Source: Dactylellina haptotyla (Eukaryota; Ascomycota; Orbiliomycetes; Orbiliales; Orbiliaceae). Taken from it: a stretch of 64,000 nucleotides of DNA. Every line of letters starts with the position of its first letter. Positions within the stretch are counted from its first letter, which is position 1. Below are positions 14,321 to 26,489 of this stretch, in pieces. Both the position numbers and the translations under genes were made by a program. The stretch spans positions 3,720,001 through 3,784,000 of the forward strand of contig CM062379.1 of the NCBI GenBank assembly GCA_031310005.1. The letters run 5' to 3'. Below the pieces are notes generated by a model that was given only the letters and a program-made list of their open reading frames with translations, was not told where the DNA came from and searched no databases.

Positions 14321-15128
14321 ATGTTCCGTCCAGCCGCCCGCCGTCTCGCTGTCGTCGCTTCCCGTAGCGGATTGGCTTCCCGAGGTGTGAATAGAGTTGT
14401 CGCCAGACGGGGTTACTCCGACGCCCATCACGCATACGAGAAGACCAGCGACTTGCCATGGTATAGCCTCTCCCGCAATCCATATATATATAGTTTTAAA
14501 AAAACCGCGGGCTGTGTGTTTTTTGTAATCAATTGAAACAATCAGTAATGTTATTTAAACACAGGCTGCTCGCCTCCGTCGCCATTACTGTTCCCGCTGT
14601 AAGTGGTTCACAAGTTCCTACACTGCTGGCCAATTTTTGGAAACCTTTATACTAATAAAGAATATAAAATAGTCATACTGGCTCCTGAAGTCTTCCCCCC
14701 CAGCCCACGGCCACGGCCACGACTCTCACGACTCCCACGATTCTCACCATAAAGCGGAGTCCCACGAATCCAAGCCCGAGCCAGAGAAGAAGGAAGAGAA
14801 AGAAGAGAAAAAGGAAGAAAAGAAGGCCGAGAAGGTATCTTAGACACGGTTTAAACTACAATTACGATCATATTCTAATCACAAGCTCTAACAGGCACCT
14901 GAAAAGAAGGAGGAAAAGAAGGAAGACAAGAAGGAAGAGAAGAAGGGAGACAAAAAGGAAGACAAAAAGGAAGACAAGAAGGAAGAAAAGAAGGAAGACA
15001 AGAAAGAGGAGAAGAAACCAGAAAAGAAGGAAGACAAAAAAGAAGAAAAAAAGGAGGATAAGAAACCAGAGAAAAAGGAAGAGAAGAAAGAGGAAAAGAA
15101 AGAGGAAAAGAAAGAAGAATCGAAATAA
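14321..15128 (+). CDS. Small mitochondrial membrane protein with long Lys/Glu-rich tail
   Basis: Four exons: 14321-14460, 14565-14598, 14673-14834, 14895-15128. All joins are GT/AG and in frame (…DLPW|LLASVAITVPA|SYWLLKSS…), giving 189 aa. Seen: an Arg-rich, acid-free N-terminus (MFRPAARRLAVVASRSG … RRGYSDAHHAY) typical of a mitochondrial presequence, one short hydrophobic segment at about residues 47-63, a His/Asp/Ser stretch with HGHGHD, then about 100 residues made almost only of K, E and D in 4-5 residue periods (KKEEKKEDKKEEKK). The first 60 residues look conserved-protein-like; I do not know the family. The natural reading is a matrix N-terminus, one inner-membrane helix and a rigid charged tail in the intermembrane space, which is inference. 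The last exon is nearly all purine on the plus strand. Confidence 0.85.
14895..15125 (+). repeat. Purine-rich degenerate repeat encoding K/E/D tail
   Basis: About 230 bases of imperfect GAAGAnAAG / GAnAAGAAG units; almost the only pyrimidines come from GAC (Asp) and CCA (Pro) codons. The reverse strand therefore shows long Leu/Phe-rich open frames that are not genes. Confidence 0.8.
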
Positions 15129-16391
15129 TCTCTCCCTCAACCTCCTTCTCCAGCATCTCAATGACGTAACCGGTCCTTTGACCCAACATTTTCCTTCCTT
15201 ATTTCGCATTTCGGCGCTGTATATACCTCTTATATCCAACGTTCACCCTTATCAACATATTAAAATATAACCCATTTCTCTGTACGATACAGGAATTCAT
15301 CTATTATTCAATTAACTAGTATCGAAGTTTTTTTTTAAGAAAGAAAGGGGATATTATAAAAGTATAGAACTGCTGGGATATCAATTGGTCATTTGTAACC
15401 ACCTAGCTCATGCACTCGGCTGATCGATTACTCTAATATTGAAAATCTTCTTAACCATCAAACATTACCCATATATTCCCAAATCCTTCAATAGGCACGA
15501 CGTAAACAGAGAGAGTAAGCCCCAAAAACCACAGTATCAAGGTGCTTCAAAGGCTCCGAAACGGCTATTAGAAAAGGGGAAGAGAAACATTATTTCCGAC
15601 GCGCGTGAACAGCGTGTTTAAACACATATTTTGCGTGACACATATGATAATGCTGAATATTTCCATACAGGCGGGTATAAATAATCATGTGGGGACTGTT
15701 AAAATATCGATATTCATTCCCCTTTCCATTTTCTCCCCATTCTCCACTTTAGCGCCTTCGCCCAAAAGTCGAACCCCCAGGGGAGAAAAGTTTCCATCAT
15801 TTTCCGGAAAATAGAAAACGATAATAACAAACCCACCCATATAATATCAATGGGAAAAAAGTAATAGAGCAATGGGACAACGTCGAGAGTGCCCCATCTA
15901 GAGCGAATGACTATGAATGCAAATCTTAAAAACGGAGTCCGGGCGAGAAATAAAGTAGGTAGTGGTGGCGGTAGCGGTATTGGTAGTAGGGAGGTAGAGG
16001 AGAGAGAGAAAAGGTGTATACATTGAAGAATAGGGGGAAAAACAGAGATATAGCCAATATCCTAAAATTTTAACTTATAATAGCTTTGAAAAGATGCCCA
16101 TTTCAAATATAATAGTAAATAAAATATAAAATAAAATATAAATGCTGATATCAGTTTAGAGATAAAGCTCAAAAAAAAGGCTAACAGGGAGCAAGAAATA
16201 AAATGACAAGAAAAACGCTGGCTTTTCCTCAAAAATGCTGTAAACCAGAATATACAATGTGAAACCATCAGAAATGGTAGCCGACTGAGAAGAGCTGTCT
16301 GTCCTCTATCAAAATCGGTGGTAACTCGATGTTTTTGGCGGAGTATATATAATTGTGTAATTTTATAATTTTTAGGATTGATTCCTTGCCG
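15129..16391. other. Convergent 3' spacer, KE-rich gene / ste50
   Basis: 3' flanks of two genes that point at each other, 1.26 kb. No gene supported. AT-rich, with a GGTAGTGGTGGCGGTAGCGG-type trinucleotide stretch at 15956-15990 and a purine-rich run (GAGGAGAGAGAGAAAAGG) at 15996-16014. Confidence 0.6.
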
Positions 16392-18008
16392 TTACAGCAC
16401 ACCTCCCGGCGGGTTCGCGGTTACGACACCGGTGGGTTGTCCGGAATCCGGATTGATATGCCGCCTCAGCATGAACATAGGTTTCTTGCCTTCCTTGTCC
16501 AGCTGCTTGAACAGAATCAACGGTTTCTCGTCATAGCCCAGGCAACGTTCTTGATCTCCATATACTATATAAAGAGCATAGTGTTGCCAGTCCGCCTGGA
16601 TGTTGTACCGCTTGAGAGCTGCCGGGAGAACCTTGTAGCAAGGGTCCTCCATCGATACTCTGAAGGATTTGAAAATTTCAACGGTGGGAGGGTTGCTGCC
16701 TTCGTCTTCGGCTGGTGGCGATGCCATCGGCGGGTGTTCCGCCCTTCTCTTCTCGCGTTCCCTTGATCGTTCTCTGTGGTCGGAGTTGTCTTCTCGAGAT
16801 GATCTGCCGTACCGTCCGCTGGGCCGGTTTGTGCTGAAGCTTCGTGAGATGCCGTTGTGTGGGGATGATGGTGTGGGAAGTGACGCCGGAAGGGATGCTG
16901 TATCCGGTCTCTCTTTAACAGCTATCGCCGTTGTCGGAGGTGATTGAAGGCCGCTGCCAGGTGTCGAGACGAGTGTGCTGGCTATCGAATCCATGGTGTT
17001 TGTTTCCTTGACAGTAGCGAACTGTTCACGGATAGTGCTGCGGGTATCCGCTGTCGGGGAGATCGCCGATTTGCCAAAGTATCCTTTGCTCTCAGGTTTC
17101 TTGACCGAGTACTTCCTTGTTGGTGGTTGTGATAACAGGGGTTGAGGTGTGGGCTCCCGTCGGATGTCCACGCTCTCGCCGCCCTGCTCTGTCGCTGTCG
17201 GTCGACTTCGGTAAGTGTCATAGTTGCCATCGAACTCCTTGTAAGTAGGTGTTGTCGAAGTGGCGGCGGCGGCGGCGGCGGCCTGGGTGGCAGGATTGGT
17301 TGAGGGTTTTGGTAGAGGTTTCGTCTCGTTCTTGATGGTTTTTAGGATCGGTAGCATCTCCTCTCGTAGTTTGTGGAAAGCGTCGTTCACCCTTCTCAAC
17401 TCCTGCTCCAATTGGAAGACCTTGTCGTCGCGTAGCTTGACGGCTGATATCAACTGCTGGAACTCGGATATGGTTACAAACGTGGTATCGGGGTTGGCAT
17501 CGGCAGGGTTGGCGGCTAAACCAGTTTTGAGAGTTCGAATTAGTACGATTGAAAACGTGCAGTGATTATATTTTATCACGGTCGAGTTCCGGCTTACTTA
17601 TCGGGACGTAGTGCTCGGCTTCGATAGGCACTTCGTGAGCAATCTTGACCTTGTAGACAGCCTTAAGGATCTGCAGTCGATGTCCGATACTCTCGATGCT
17701 CATTTCTTGCAGTTCCTCGTGGTTGAGATGGATAAGCGCTTCACCGGTTACCTCGTTGTCTGTAAATCCGCGTCAGTGTCAATTCGTCGTCGTCGTCGTC
17801 GGTGGGGGGTGGAATACTGACCTATCCAGGCGTCCGGGTATTGAGGCAGGCCCAACTCATTCATAAACGTCACGACGTCCTCCGTCGACCAGTTTAGGAT
17901 ATTCTTGTTGTTAGGCATCTCGGGTATCGAAGCGAAGGTGGGTGTCGCCTGAGCCGAGGGGATTTTGTTTGGCGAGGCCGGCATGGTGGCATACTGAGGG
18001 GAGGTCAT
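16392..18008 (-). CDS. ste50: Ste50 adaptor of the MAPKKK Ste11 (SAM + Ras-association domains)
   Basis: Adaptor that tethers the Ste11 MAPKKK to Cdc42/Ras-type and membrane inputs in mating, filamentation and osmotic MAPK signalling. Exons on the minus strand: 17822-18008, 17598-17759, 16392-17515; joins in frame, 490 aa. Seen: a SAM domain at about residues 38-105 (LNWSTEDVVTFMNELGLPQY … SIESIGHRLQILKAVYKVK), a coiled coil (LRDDKVFQLEQELRRVNDAF), a long Ser/Pro/Ala linker with poly-Ala and an Arg/Ser/Glu patch (DHRERSREREKRRAEH), and a C-terminal Ras-association domain (VEIFKSFRVSMEDPCYKVLP … YIVYGDQERCLGYDEKPLIL). The start is the first ATG of the SAM exon. The gene has a 4.4 kb gene-free region upstream, unusual in this window. 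Confidence 0.96.
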
Positions 18009-18663
18009 GTTGCGTGGCGACCTTGGGGAGGTTGGAGTTTGAGGAAGCTCTGGAGAGGAAAGAGCGGGAAACTCTTCGCCGGGCGGCGATAGAGGTCGGG
18101 CCCTGAGGGAGGAGAGCGGGCGAAGGATGGAGGGGATGAGTCGTGAAATTTTGGAGGTTGTTTGAGGGGTAGTCCCTTGTTGGGGGATTTTCCAAAAGAT
18201 TTAAAAAAATTTAGGTATAAAAAAAGGGACGGGGGGAGAAAGACGACGGACGAGAGAGAGCGGCTGCGTGCTGGTGGGGGCGGCGTGTTTCTCTTGTCGG
18301 ACTCAGTCTGAAATTTGGGAAACTTCTCCTTTGATGTCTAATCAGTCGGGCCACCAGAAATTGACGACGGGATGGCCGATGGGAGAGTAAAAAGAAGGAC
18401 TGTCGGTTAGGCTGAACAATAGGATTATTGTCTTGTTGGTTGGTGGGAGGAGGAGGAAGAAGAGGGAAGGAACGGTGGTGGTGATTGGGGGAAAAGGAGA
18501 TGTCGAAGGGGAAACGGGCCAGAACGCTTTCGAGTGGGACGAATGGAGGCGGTGGTAATATGGAAGTAATATTGGCGGGAGCAGGTATAACAAGCAATAC
18601 GACAGATGACGATGGGAGAAAGTGGAGGAGGAGGAGGAGCAGGAGCTGAAGGAAGAAGAAAGC

Positions 18664-18712
18664 AGAGAGAGAGAGAGAGAGAGGAGAAAAATAAAATAAT
18701 AATAATAATAAT
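18664..18712. repeat. Compound microsatellite (AG)n / (AAT)n
   Basis: An (AG)-type run at about 18664-18683 is followed after a short A-rich link by an (AAT)-type run ending near 18712. Confidence 0.9.
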
Positions 18713-19127
18713 GATAATGATAGTAACGGTAGTGGTGGAAGAGGGGACCGATCGAGGGCGGAGGGGTCTGCGAGGCTTCTCGGGCCCGAACCAACGGCCA
18801 GAAACAAGAGCCAAGAATCAAGTCACTGGACCGGGCGAGAGAAAGACGGAAGAGAGGCTGGAACGGTCTTTGTGACACCGTCCACCGGATCGCGACAGTT
18901 GAAGCGGGGGGGATGAGAGAGAAGAGAGGGCAGAAGGATGGCGGACGGTTGGGTTTGTTTTATTCGGCGGGAATGATGTATAAGTGAGAGAGAGCGAGGA
19001 AGTATCTTGTGTTATCTTATTTGATTGGAGTTATCTTAATGGCCGGGCGATATTAATAGAGATAGCAGATCGGGCAGACGAAGCAGAGGGAAACCAGGCG
19101 AGGCGGACGGCTAAGTATGGCACAGAT

Positions 19128-19156
19128 GCTTCTGCTTCTGCTGCTGCTGCTGCTGC
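19128..19156. repeat. (CTG)n/(CTT CTG) microsatellite
   Basis: Mixed GCTTCT and GCTGCT units, with six consecutive CTG triplets. It lies outside any supported gene. Confidence 0.85.
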
Positions 19157-19252
19157 ATGGACGGGGACCCTGTTTCCTCTGCTATTGGATCTGAATTCGT
19201 CTGGGACGGGTAAGTGTGCAGATAGACGGGCTGGGCAAGGTACGTTGTCAGT

Positions 19253-19282
19253 CCATTCATTCATCCATTCATCAATTCATTC
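19253..19282. repeat. (ATTC)n tetranucleotide repeat
   Basis: Imperfect CATTCATTCATCCATTCATC-type run, upstream of ste50. Confidence 0.85.
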
Positions 19283-19480
19283 GGTCATCTACTCGGTTGA
19301 CTGGCTGGGGATGCTGGTATGTAGCAAGATGCGATGTGATAGGTAGGTGGCTCGAGAGAACAGGCGGGGGCAGACAGCAGAATAAGAATAAGAATTCGAA
19401 GGAGAGGAGGAAAACAACAGGAAGGAACGGCGGCGGGAGGCTCAGCTGGTGTGCACAGGCACATCAACCTTTCCAGTTAC

Positions 19481-19508
19481 ATTTCCATTTCCATTTCCAT
19501 TTCCATTT
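19481..19508. repeat. (TTTCCA)n hexanucleotide repeat
   Basis: Almost five tandem copies of TTTCCA, upstream of ste50. Confidence 0.9.
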
Positions 19509-22419
19509 ATGACGAGCACACTGCCGGACAGGCACAGGAACGGGCGAGCGAGCAGCAGGCGGACAGCCGGCAAACGAGGGCTAGTGCGTAATCTCCAATC
19601 CAATCGATCCCCTCGCCGCCCGACGGGGCTGCGGACCCACCCAGCCAGTGCCAATCCTGATATCTGTCTGCACGTATACAATCCGTCTCGTAGAAAGGAG
19701 CAAGCTAGTTTGAGGGAGGACGGGGCGGGGCGGGAACTGCCTACCTACCTACGATTAATTACCACCGCTTCAACGGGCTTTCACAAGTATATCTAGTCTG
19801 GTGGTAGCTGGTGCGAGTGCTAGTGTTCTAGCTAAATCGTGAAATGTTAACTACCATCCGGTGCGAGAAGGATCGAATTCCTGGCAAACAGAGAAAAAAA
19901 CAAAGCCTCCCAAGGCCAGCGAGATAGCAGATAACCGGGCGCGGACTGACAGCCTTACTCACTCATTCACTTGGTCGCGGTATACAGATAGTCAGGTCCC
20001 GATCAGGTCCAATTTCCGAAAACAGTCATTCCCCAGTTACATCCGAATGGATATCGCGATATTAAACCCCAGGTGATTCTGGAAAACTGGTCCGAAGAAT
20101 AATATAAAAAAAACGACAACAACAATCTTAATTTTTTTTTTAAATAGAATATCAATACGAAAAAGAACGAAGGAAAACAGAAGGTGATTAAACTCCCATT
20201 ATAACTGTAATAATATGATTCGCCGCTTCGCAATCTCGCCTGTCACCGTTCCTTTTAGCTCCAAAGCCAACGCAGGCGAAATTAAACCCTACTCTCCAAA
20301 TATTAATAGCGCTGTCATCCGGACAAAGGAGATTATTAGTATTTAAGAAGAAGAAGAAAATCTCGAGGTAGCCTGGAGCTTAACATGCAAGCCCCAGCAT
20401 GTATCCGTCAGGAGACATATAACGTAACCTATATCGACATGGAACCTTGAACCGGACGTGCATGGATATAACACTTCGACATCCTCAACGTTTTGCTCCC
20501 TGAGTCCAGTCTGCTATCCCCTTGCCGTCTGATGGATGGCGCCTGCATTGGCTATTGCGTCCTGCTGATCGGTGGGAATTGTACATTATTTTTCACAAAA
20601 GGGTCGAGACCGAGGAACAGCACAGCACAGCCACCCCGCCGTGGTGTTGACTCTCGCTACCCCGCGGGTGAAGTCGAACGAGCAAGCGGTTCTGAATCCT
20701 TTGATGTTTCTTGATTCTTCTTGATACGACGGCAGTCTCACCACACCTACTCGACTGCCTCTTTAATCGTCGGATGTTTATTACCATACCATGGCGTGCC
20801 CGAAACTTTGCGCCTTAGGATACAAGACAATATTAATAAGCTAACTAACAAAAAAATTTCATTCTCTTCCAAGTTTTTTTTTCTTTCTGTTGAATTCGGA
20901 TCCAGATCCGGTCCGAAATTCCCAAAGTAAAATCCAATTAGCTAACCCCGAATCGCAAGTTTGAAATCGTATTCACCACCAAACATGCCCTAGCATACAG
21001 CTACCCTTCCGGTCAGCTTGACTCGAGCGTGGTGCTCGCTCCAGCGCTACCACAGAATAAATCCCACGAGGCATGACCGACGAACAATATCCATTGTTCC
21101 ACCCGAGCCTCTGGATTTTCCCAGCAGGCGAAGACGTGCTTACACCCCCCCCAAAAAACTTTAGCCCAACCCGTCCAAAGTGCGAGGCAGCTCGACGTTT
21201 GGGACAGCCAGACGGACAGCAGATATGCGCAAACATACGTCCCTCACGAGGTTCAATTGGTCCGCTTCCCAAATCTCTCGATCATCCAAGACGTCAAATC
21301 TGATCTCGACCCAATGGGGTTGCCCAGGTCTCCCGTTTTTTCGTCCTTTGAATGCCCCCTGTCGGTCGGTGCTTAAGCGCCCGCACCCACACGCCTTTCA
21401 TCCCGTATCTGCATGCTGCTGCTGCTGCATGTGCGGGTCGCATGGCCAAAATAATCAACCCCGCCAATTGCTACTCCTCCTGTTAAAATAAACCTTTAAT
21501 GTAAAAAAGGAAAAAAAAAGAAAGAAAAAAAATAGAATTTTCAATGCGTTTTGAAGAAGCGGGCACAGGTATTTAGTCTCGAGCACAGATACATCTCCAT
21601 AAACACCTTAAAGCGGTACTAGTAAGGGCTTGGACTCCGGGAATTCCTATATTTAGACCTCCCCCCAGGCACGAAAAGAGGGCCACCCGTCAGGCGCAGA
21701 CACCCCTTCCCCAAATTATCGCCATCGGTTCTGCTTTGGGTAGGTGACTACCTTTCTCAACCACATCCTCAACGCAACAAAAAAAAGAATACCAGATAAA
21801 TGACCCTGGCGAAATCTCGAATGACCCGGCTTTCTGATATCCGAAACGTAGGTATCGTTTATATTTTCCCCGAACAAAGAAAAAAAGTATTGTTTCGGCA
21901 ACTCGCAAGGCTGGGCTTTTTGCTAGGCAGAGTCCGTGAACGCATTTGTTTGAAACAAAATCAAGGTAGCATTTGTGACTAGCGATTATCGATTTCTACT
22001 CGAGATATTTTCACGGACAGAGTGGAAACGGCAATAACAGCCAGTTTCTGTGCCAAGTATCACAATATCCGACATTTAAAACATCGAACACAGCCGACTT
22101 TGTGTCGCGAACATTTTCGTAAAAGGAAGACTTCTGGCACAGCGAGATTATTGTTTCTTGGGCAAAGGACATCGTCCGAAACCGAGCTAGACATTATCAT
22201 TCCTAAAATTATAACCAACAAACGCCATTTCCATATATTGGATGCCAAAAAAAGGTCGTGATGAGTAAAGTACATGAAGGAAAGGGTCTTTGTAACGTTT
22301 AGGTAATGCGAGTAATCCAATGTCGCCTACTATAAAACAACCCAAAAAGGAAACCTTGAAATGAAACACAGACTAAAGGCTTAATACACAAGAATAAACA
22401 TTATCATACACTTTTGGTG

Positions 22420-25400
22420 TTACCCCTCAGATGGCCATTCCTCAATGTCGTCGTGAATCACTTTCCTCCGTGACTGTCGCCCCCCGTCTTCCTGCGGCGG
22501 CGGCGGCGGAATTGGTAGCACTTCTAACATCCGTTCTTGCGCCACATGTACCTCATCGAATGTGACTTGGACGATGCTAAAGATCTCAGGCTCGGGTTCT
22601 GGTCGGTAGGTGTAAAGTTCCACCGCATCTGCCCAATCCTTCCCGCCTGTTCCGATCATAGCCCCAAGACTGCCGCGGAAGTACTGTTCGCCCCGAGGTC
22701 TGCCACCTCCGCGATGCCTGCCTTCAGATGCGAATGCGGATGCCCTCGTAGTTCGTTTCTTGCCGCTGCTTCCGCCAGGCCGTTGTGAGACCAAGTTGCT
22801 TGTTTCTCTGGCAAACTCTTCGTTTTGTTGATCGAAGCGGGCGATCTCTCGGATGTATGGGATCGTTTCGACGAAGACGGATAGTGGTCGGATAAGCTGT
22901 GTGTGGCCGTGCATTATCTTCTCGAAGGGATAGCGCATTTCGTCTTGTTGTTTCCGGCGGCGTGTTTCGTTGAATGCTCGTTTCGTAGAAATCATCGAGA
23001 CAATATCTGTTTCTGTAAACGGAGCGAAGAGGTTCTGCGTGTTTTCTACCTTATTGGTGTCGCGAAGCACGTTTCGTGCCAAGATATGTCCGGTGGCGGA
23101 CAATAAAGACCCAGTCGACAATGGATCGGACTTCTGTTCTGCATCCAGAATCTTGATATCAACTAGATTGTCCGGCGAGCGCTTATCCTTCAAGGAGCTT
23201 CGGCAAGGGTCAACATGCTGTATAAGCTCCTCGTTGGTGGAGGTGCTAAATCCACCGCACATGTCGAGCGCGCTGAGAGAATCGATATAATCGCTATAGG
23301 CGAACAGACAAGCCTTACTATTCTCTGAAGTGTGCATCCACGCCTCCAGTCCTCCGTGATAGAATCTGTCGCCTAGATCCACACAACTGCTATCCCGAAC
23401 ATCTTTCCAAACTGCGACTTCGTCGTATTCGTTGGATGTTAGACGACTCCCATTCTCCCCCATCAGAAGCTCACGGCCGAAAGAATCTATTTCTGACAGG
23501 TATGTCCCATCACTAATGGATCGCTTAACCTCTCCGGCGGGTGTCCTATCTTTTCCTTTCTCTGGATCGTCGCGAGTATAAAACCATCGACCGCACCAAG
23601 TATGATCACCAACCGCCATTTGACACCAGAAATTGAGTTGAGTAATGGTCCTCCGTAAGTCGTAGTTGTATTCGTCGTAGAGTTTTCTAATTACAGATCG
23701 ATCCAAGAAATGTCCTTGCGCCGCCGCCATGACCAGAAGATAATCGGCTGCAAGATCGAGAGATGCAGGCTTGAATCGTAGTTTTGCATAAAGGTCGAGA
23801 TCTTCGAGGGGTAGAAGTGATTCGTCATTGCAAGTTATGACCACAGGGCGACGTGATTTTTCTATTAATGTCATTATTGAGCGCCAAAACCCATTATCCT
23901 CCTCAAATAAGATGTCCGCTTCTTCAATCAATATGAGCGATTGTTGCTGCTGAACTTTCTCCTTTTCTTTGGCTTGTTCCGGTAGGCCGGTTCCCTCCTT
24001 CGCTGGCGCAGGTCCTTTCTTTGCAAAGAATGAGTTGACCGGTTTGCTAACTAGCTCCGGCTCAGAAGTCGCTGATTGTTCCGGGTTTCTGACTTGATGC
24101 ACAAGATGGTTTCTGCTCATGTCGCCGACCATCTCTTGAATCTCCTTCCCACCGCGCTTCGTTCCAGCATTAATCTCGAAAACTACAAAGCCGTGCTCCT
24201 TCGCGGCGGCGTAAACCGCCGCTGTCTTGCCGACACCGCTCGGACCGCTTAATAATATTGCATTTGGAAGCTTTGGCGGCGGCGAGCTCGTTCGAGGCTT
24301 CTTCAATGCAACTGACAAGACGGCAGACCGGCTTTTCCTCCGGATCTCCGACTTTCTCAGACTCTTGGATGAATGCATGCCTGGGAAGAGTACGTTGACG
24401 TCTTCAGGATCAGTTAGTTCGTCCATGGAATCATGGTCTTCCTCCTCGCTCACAATAAAATCGTCCAGTTCGTTCTTCGGCTTCTTTTTCTTTTTGGACT
24501 GCAAAGTTTTCGGCTTTTGGTTCAGACCAGTGTCAATAGATGTAATTTGCATGCATTTAAGCCATTTGCTCAACTCTTTCGCCTCCTGACCTGTCTGCAA
24601 AACACAACTACTATTGGTTGGCGCGAAGGATGCGGCCCAAGGTTGGGATTCGCAGTCACCTTGGTCAAACGCAGTAAGGAGCAAATCTCCATTCCCTACT
24701 TTATCAAGGAGTTCTCGAATGGCGGGGTGCGTTTCCTCGGAGCAGAGGCGGTAAGTGATCTGCTCTCGAAGAAATTGAAGGATTTCCTTTGCTCCATGGA
24801 GCTTCTTTTCGGGTAGGCGAACAGTAGGCCGAGGAGCGGGAGGTCCGATGAGGTCATCTTGATAAGCATGCTTTTTGTGAAGTTTGGTGTAATGATGTTG
24901 TAAAATTTCTAACGCAGATTCCGCTGGGGTAACGTCAGAGCCTTTTGCTTTCCCTTTTCGATAAGATATACTTCTTAGATTGTGACAGGGTGGTGTTGGT
25001 ATTATGTCGTCTTCGATGTTGCGCACGTGTATGTTCTCCTTTGACGGCCACGCCGGTAGATATTCTGGTTTAAACTTTGGTTTTGGCTGGAACGAGGAGA
25101 GGAAGTTCATTGCTGGCCGGTGAAGCAGAGCCTTTGAATTTATAGTGACCTTCTCTACGTCTTCCAAAACTGCCTGCTTTCGTTTCTCACTAGCTTTTAT
25201 AAAGAAAGGATGTGGTTTGGGGACAAATTTCTCGAGAAGTTCCCTGCGAAGTTTGAGGGTTACGATGAGCGATTCTTTCTTGGGTGGGTTGGCAAGCCTC
25301 TCCGCTGCTTCTATCCCAATTTTGAGCTTAACAATCAGTGATGGCTTGGGAGCGGGGAGGATGATGGAGGGCAGGGCTTCGAGGTCTCCTAAAGCAAAAT

Positions 25401-26489
25401 CCATTCCATCAGGAGCTGATTTCCGGGGCCGGCCCCTGGTACGCGCTTTTTTGGTTGGAGGTCCATCGGTGCCAAGGGGAGGTGGGGACATGCTCCGACT
25501 CCGAGTCTTGGTCATCGTGGCCGATTTCTTCATCAAATCGAAGGCTGACCGCGCGGTCGCAGCTACAGGTGCTGTGGCTTCTAGTTTAGATTGCTCTGCA
25601 AAGCCTACCGATGTGAGCACCTTATCTCCAGCTCCTGGCATGATGCCTTCTACAAAATCAACCTGCACAATTGAATGGCTAGAGGGAATTGGAGGAGGGG
25701 TCTCCCGCAGTGGTAGAGCAACATAGTTGCTGTTTGGAGCTCCTACGGGCTCGTTTTCAGACGACCTTGGTGGTGATGGTAGCGAAACTTGGTTACTAGC
25801 GTGTTTCCGCCGCTTTTTGACAGGTTTCGCAGCCAATGGGCCCTCGTTTCCAGAATCCTCATAATCACTACTATGTGTGCTGGATGGTGTTGGGAAGTCG
25901 CCATCTGAGTTGCCTAACTCCTCAACGATGCCTTCGATGATTTCGCCATGCGCTCCCAGGACAGCTAGGCTTGATATTGACGTATCTTTCCGCTTCCTGC
26001 CCCGTTTCTTTGGTTTTGTGACTTTGCTCGTTTCTTCATTTAGGATCGTAGCTAACTTGTCGGTTTTGCTGCTAGGTTTTGACTTCTGTAGCTGGATGGC
26101 TATTCCTATAGGAGCTATTAGATTCGGATTTTTTCGAAATATAAACCGCGATTCTGCTTACGAGCTTCCTTGTTGAAGAACGGATGAAGAACCTTCTCGG
26201 AGATTGCTTCGACTGGATGTGGTAGGACATCGGGTATTCCAGGGAGAATCTCGCTCCCAGGAGTGGGGAGGAACGCCGGCGCCGGCGCCACGGGTAGTAA
26301 GCTGTTATCGCTCCTCGTAGGATGTGGAGATTCGGGGTGTAGGTTCTGAGCAAGAGGCAAGTCTCTATTCAAGGCTGGTATTTCAACGAAGAAATCTATT
26401 TCGCTTGTTAGATATCTGTGTGGTCGAAAGTGAGTGCTAGAGAGGACAGCTGGCCTACTGGATATCGAATCCTGCTTCTTCCCGCCCAT
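22420..26489 (-). CDS. elg1: Elg1/ATAD5-type RFC-like AAA+ protein (PCNA unloader)
   Basis: Large subunit of the alternative clamp loader that removes PCNA from DNA after replication. Two exons, minus strand: 26162-26489 and 22420-26105. The donor is GTAAGC; the acceptor could also be six bases later (exon from 26099). About 1337 aa, start MGGKKQDSISSRP. Seen: a basic, disordered N-terminal half with AT-hook-like ARTRGRPRKSA; Walker A GPSGVGKTAAVYAAA near residue 730; a family-typical insert; Walker B SLILIEEADILFEEDNGFWR near 829; sensor-1 RPVVITCNDESLLP; then lid and collar helices (LYDEYNYDLRRTITQLNFWCQ). The Elg1 signature of a bulky acidic region after Walker B is present. Within the insert SKPVNSFF resembles a PIP box. 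It is transcribed away from utp8 through a shared 615 bp region containing MCB/SCB-like sites. Confidence 0.93.

Larger units (their letters stand above)
18009..22419. other. 4.4 kb gene-free region upstream of ste50
   Basis: No ORF here shows conserved protein features. From 18010 to about 18900 the minus strand is pyrimidine-rich and probably contains ste50 leader and promoter. Simple repeats are dense between 18.66 and 19.51 kb (separate entries). The distal part (20.0-22.4 kb) is of mixed composition with A/T runs and includes the elg1 3' flank near 22.4 kb. Upstream ORFs, introns in a long 5' leader, or non-coding RNA could be hidden here; none can be shown from sequence alone. Confidence 0.6.

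Noticed and set aside
14868-15239. Minus-strand Leu/Phe-rich ORFs that look like membrane proteins
   Set aside because: They are the reverse complement of the purine-rich K/E tail; composition alone explains the hydrophobicity.
18211-18878. Several overlapping minus-strand ORFs upstream of ste50
   Set aside because: Low-complexity Pro/Ser/Leu sequence from a pyrimidine-rich leader region; no splice-linked conserved exon.
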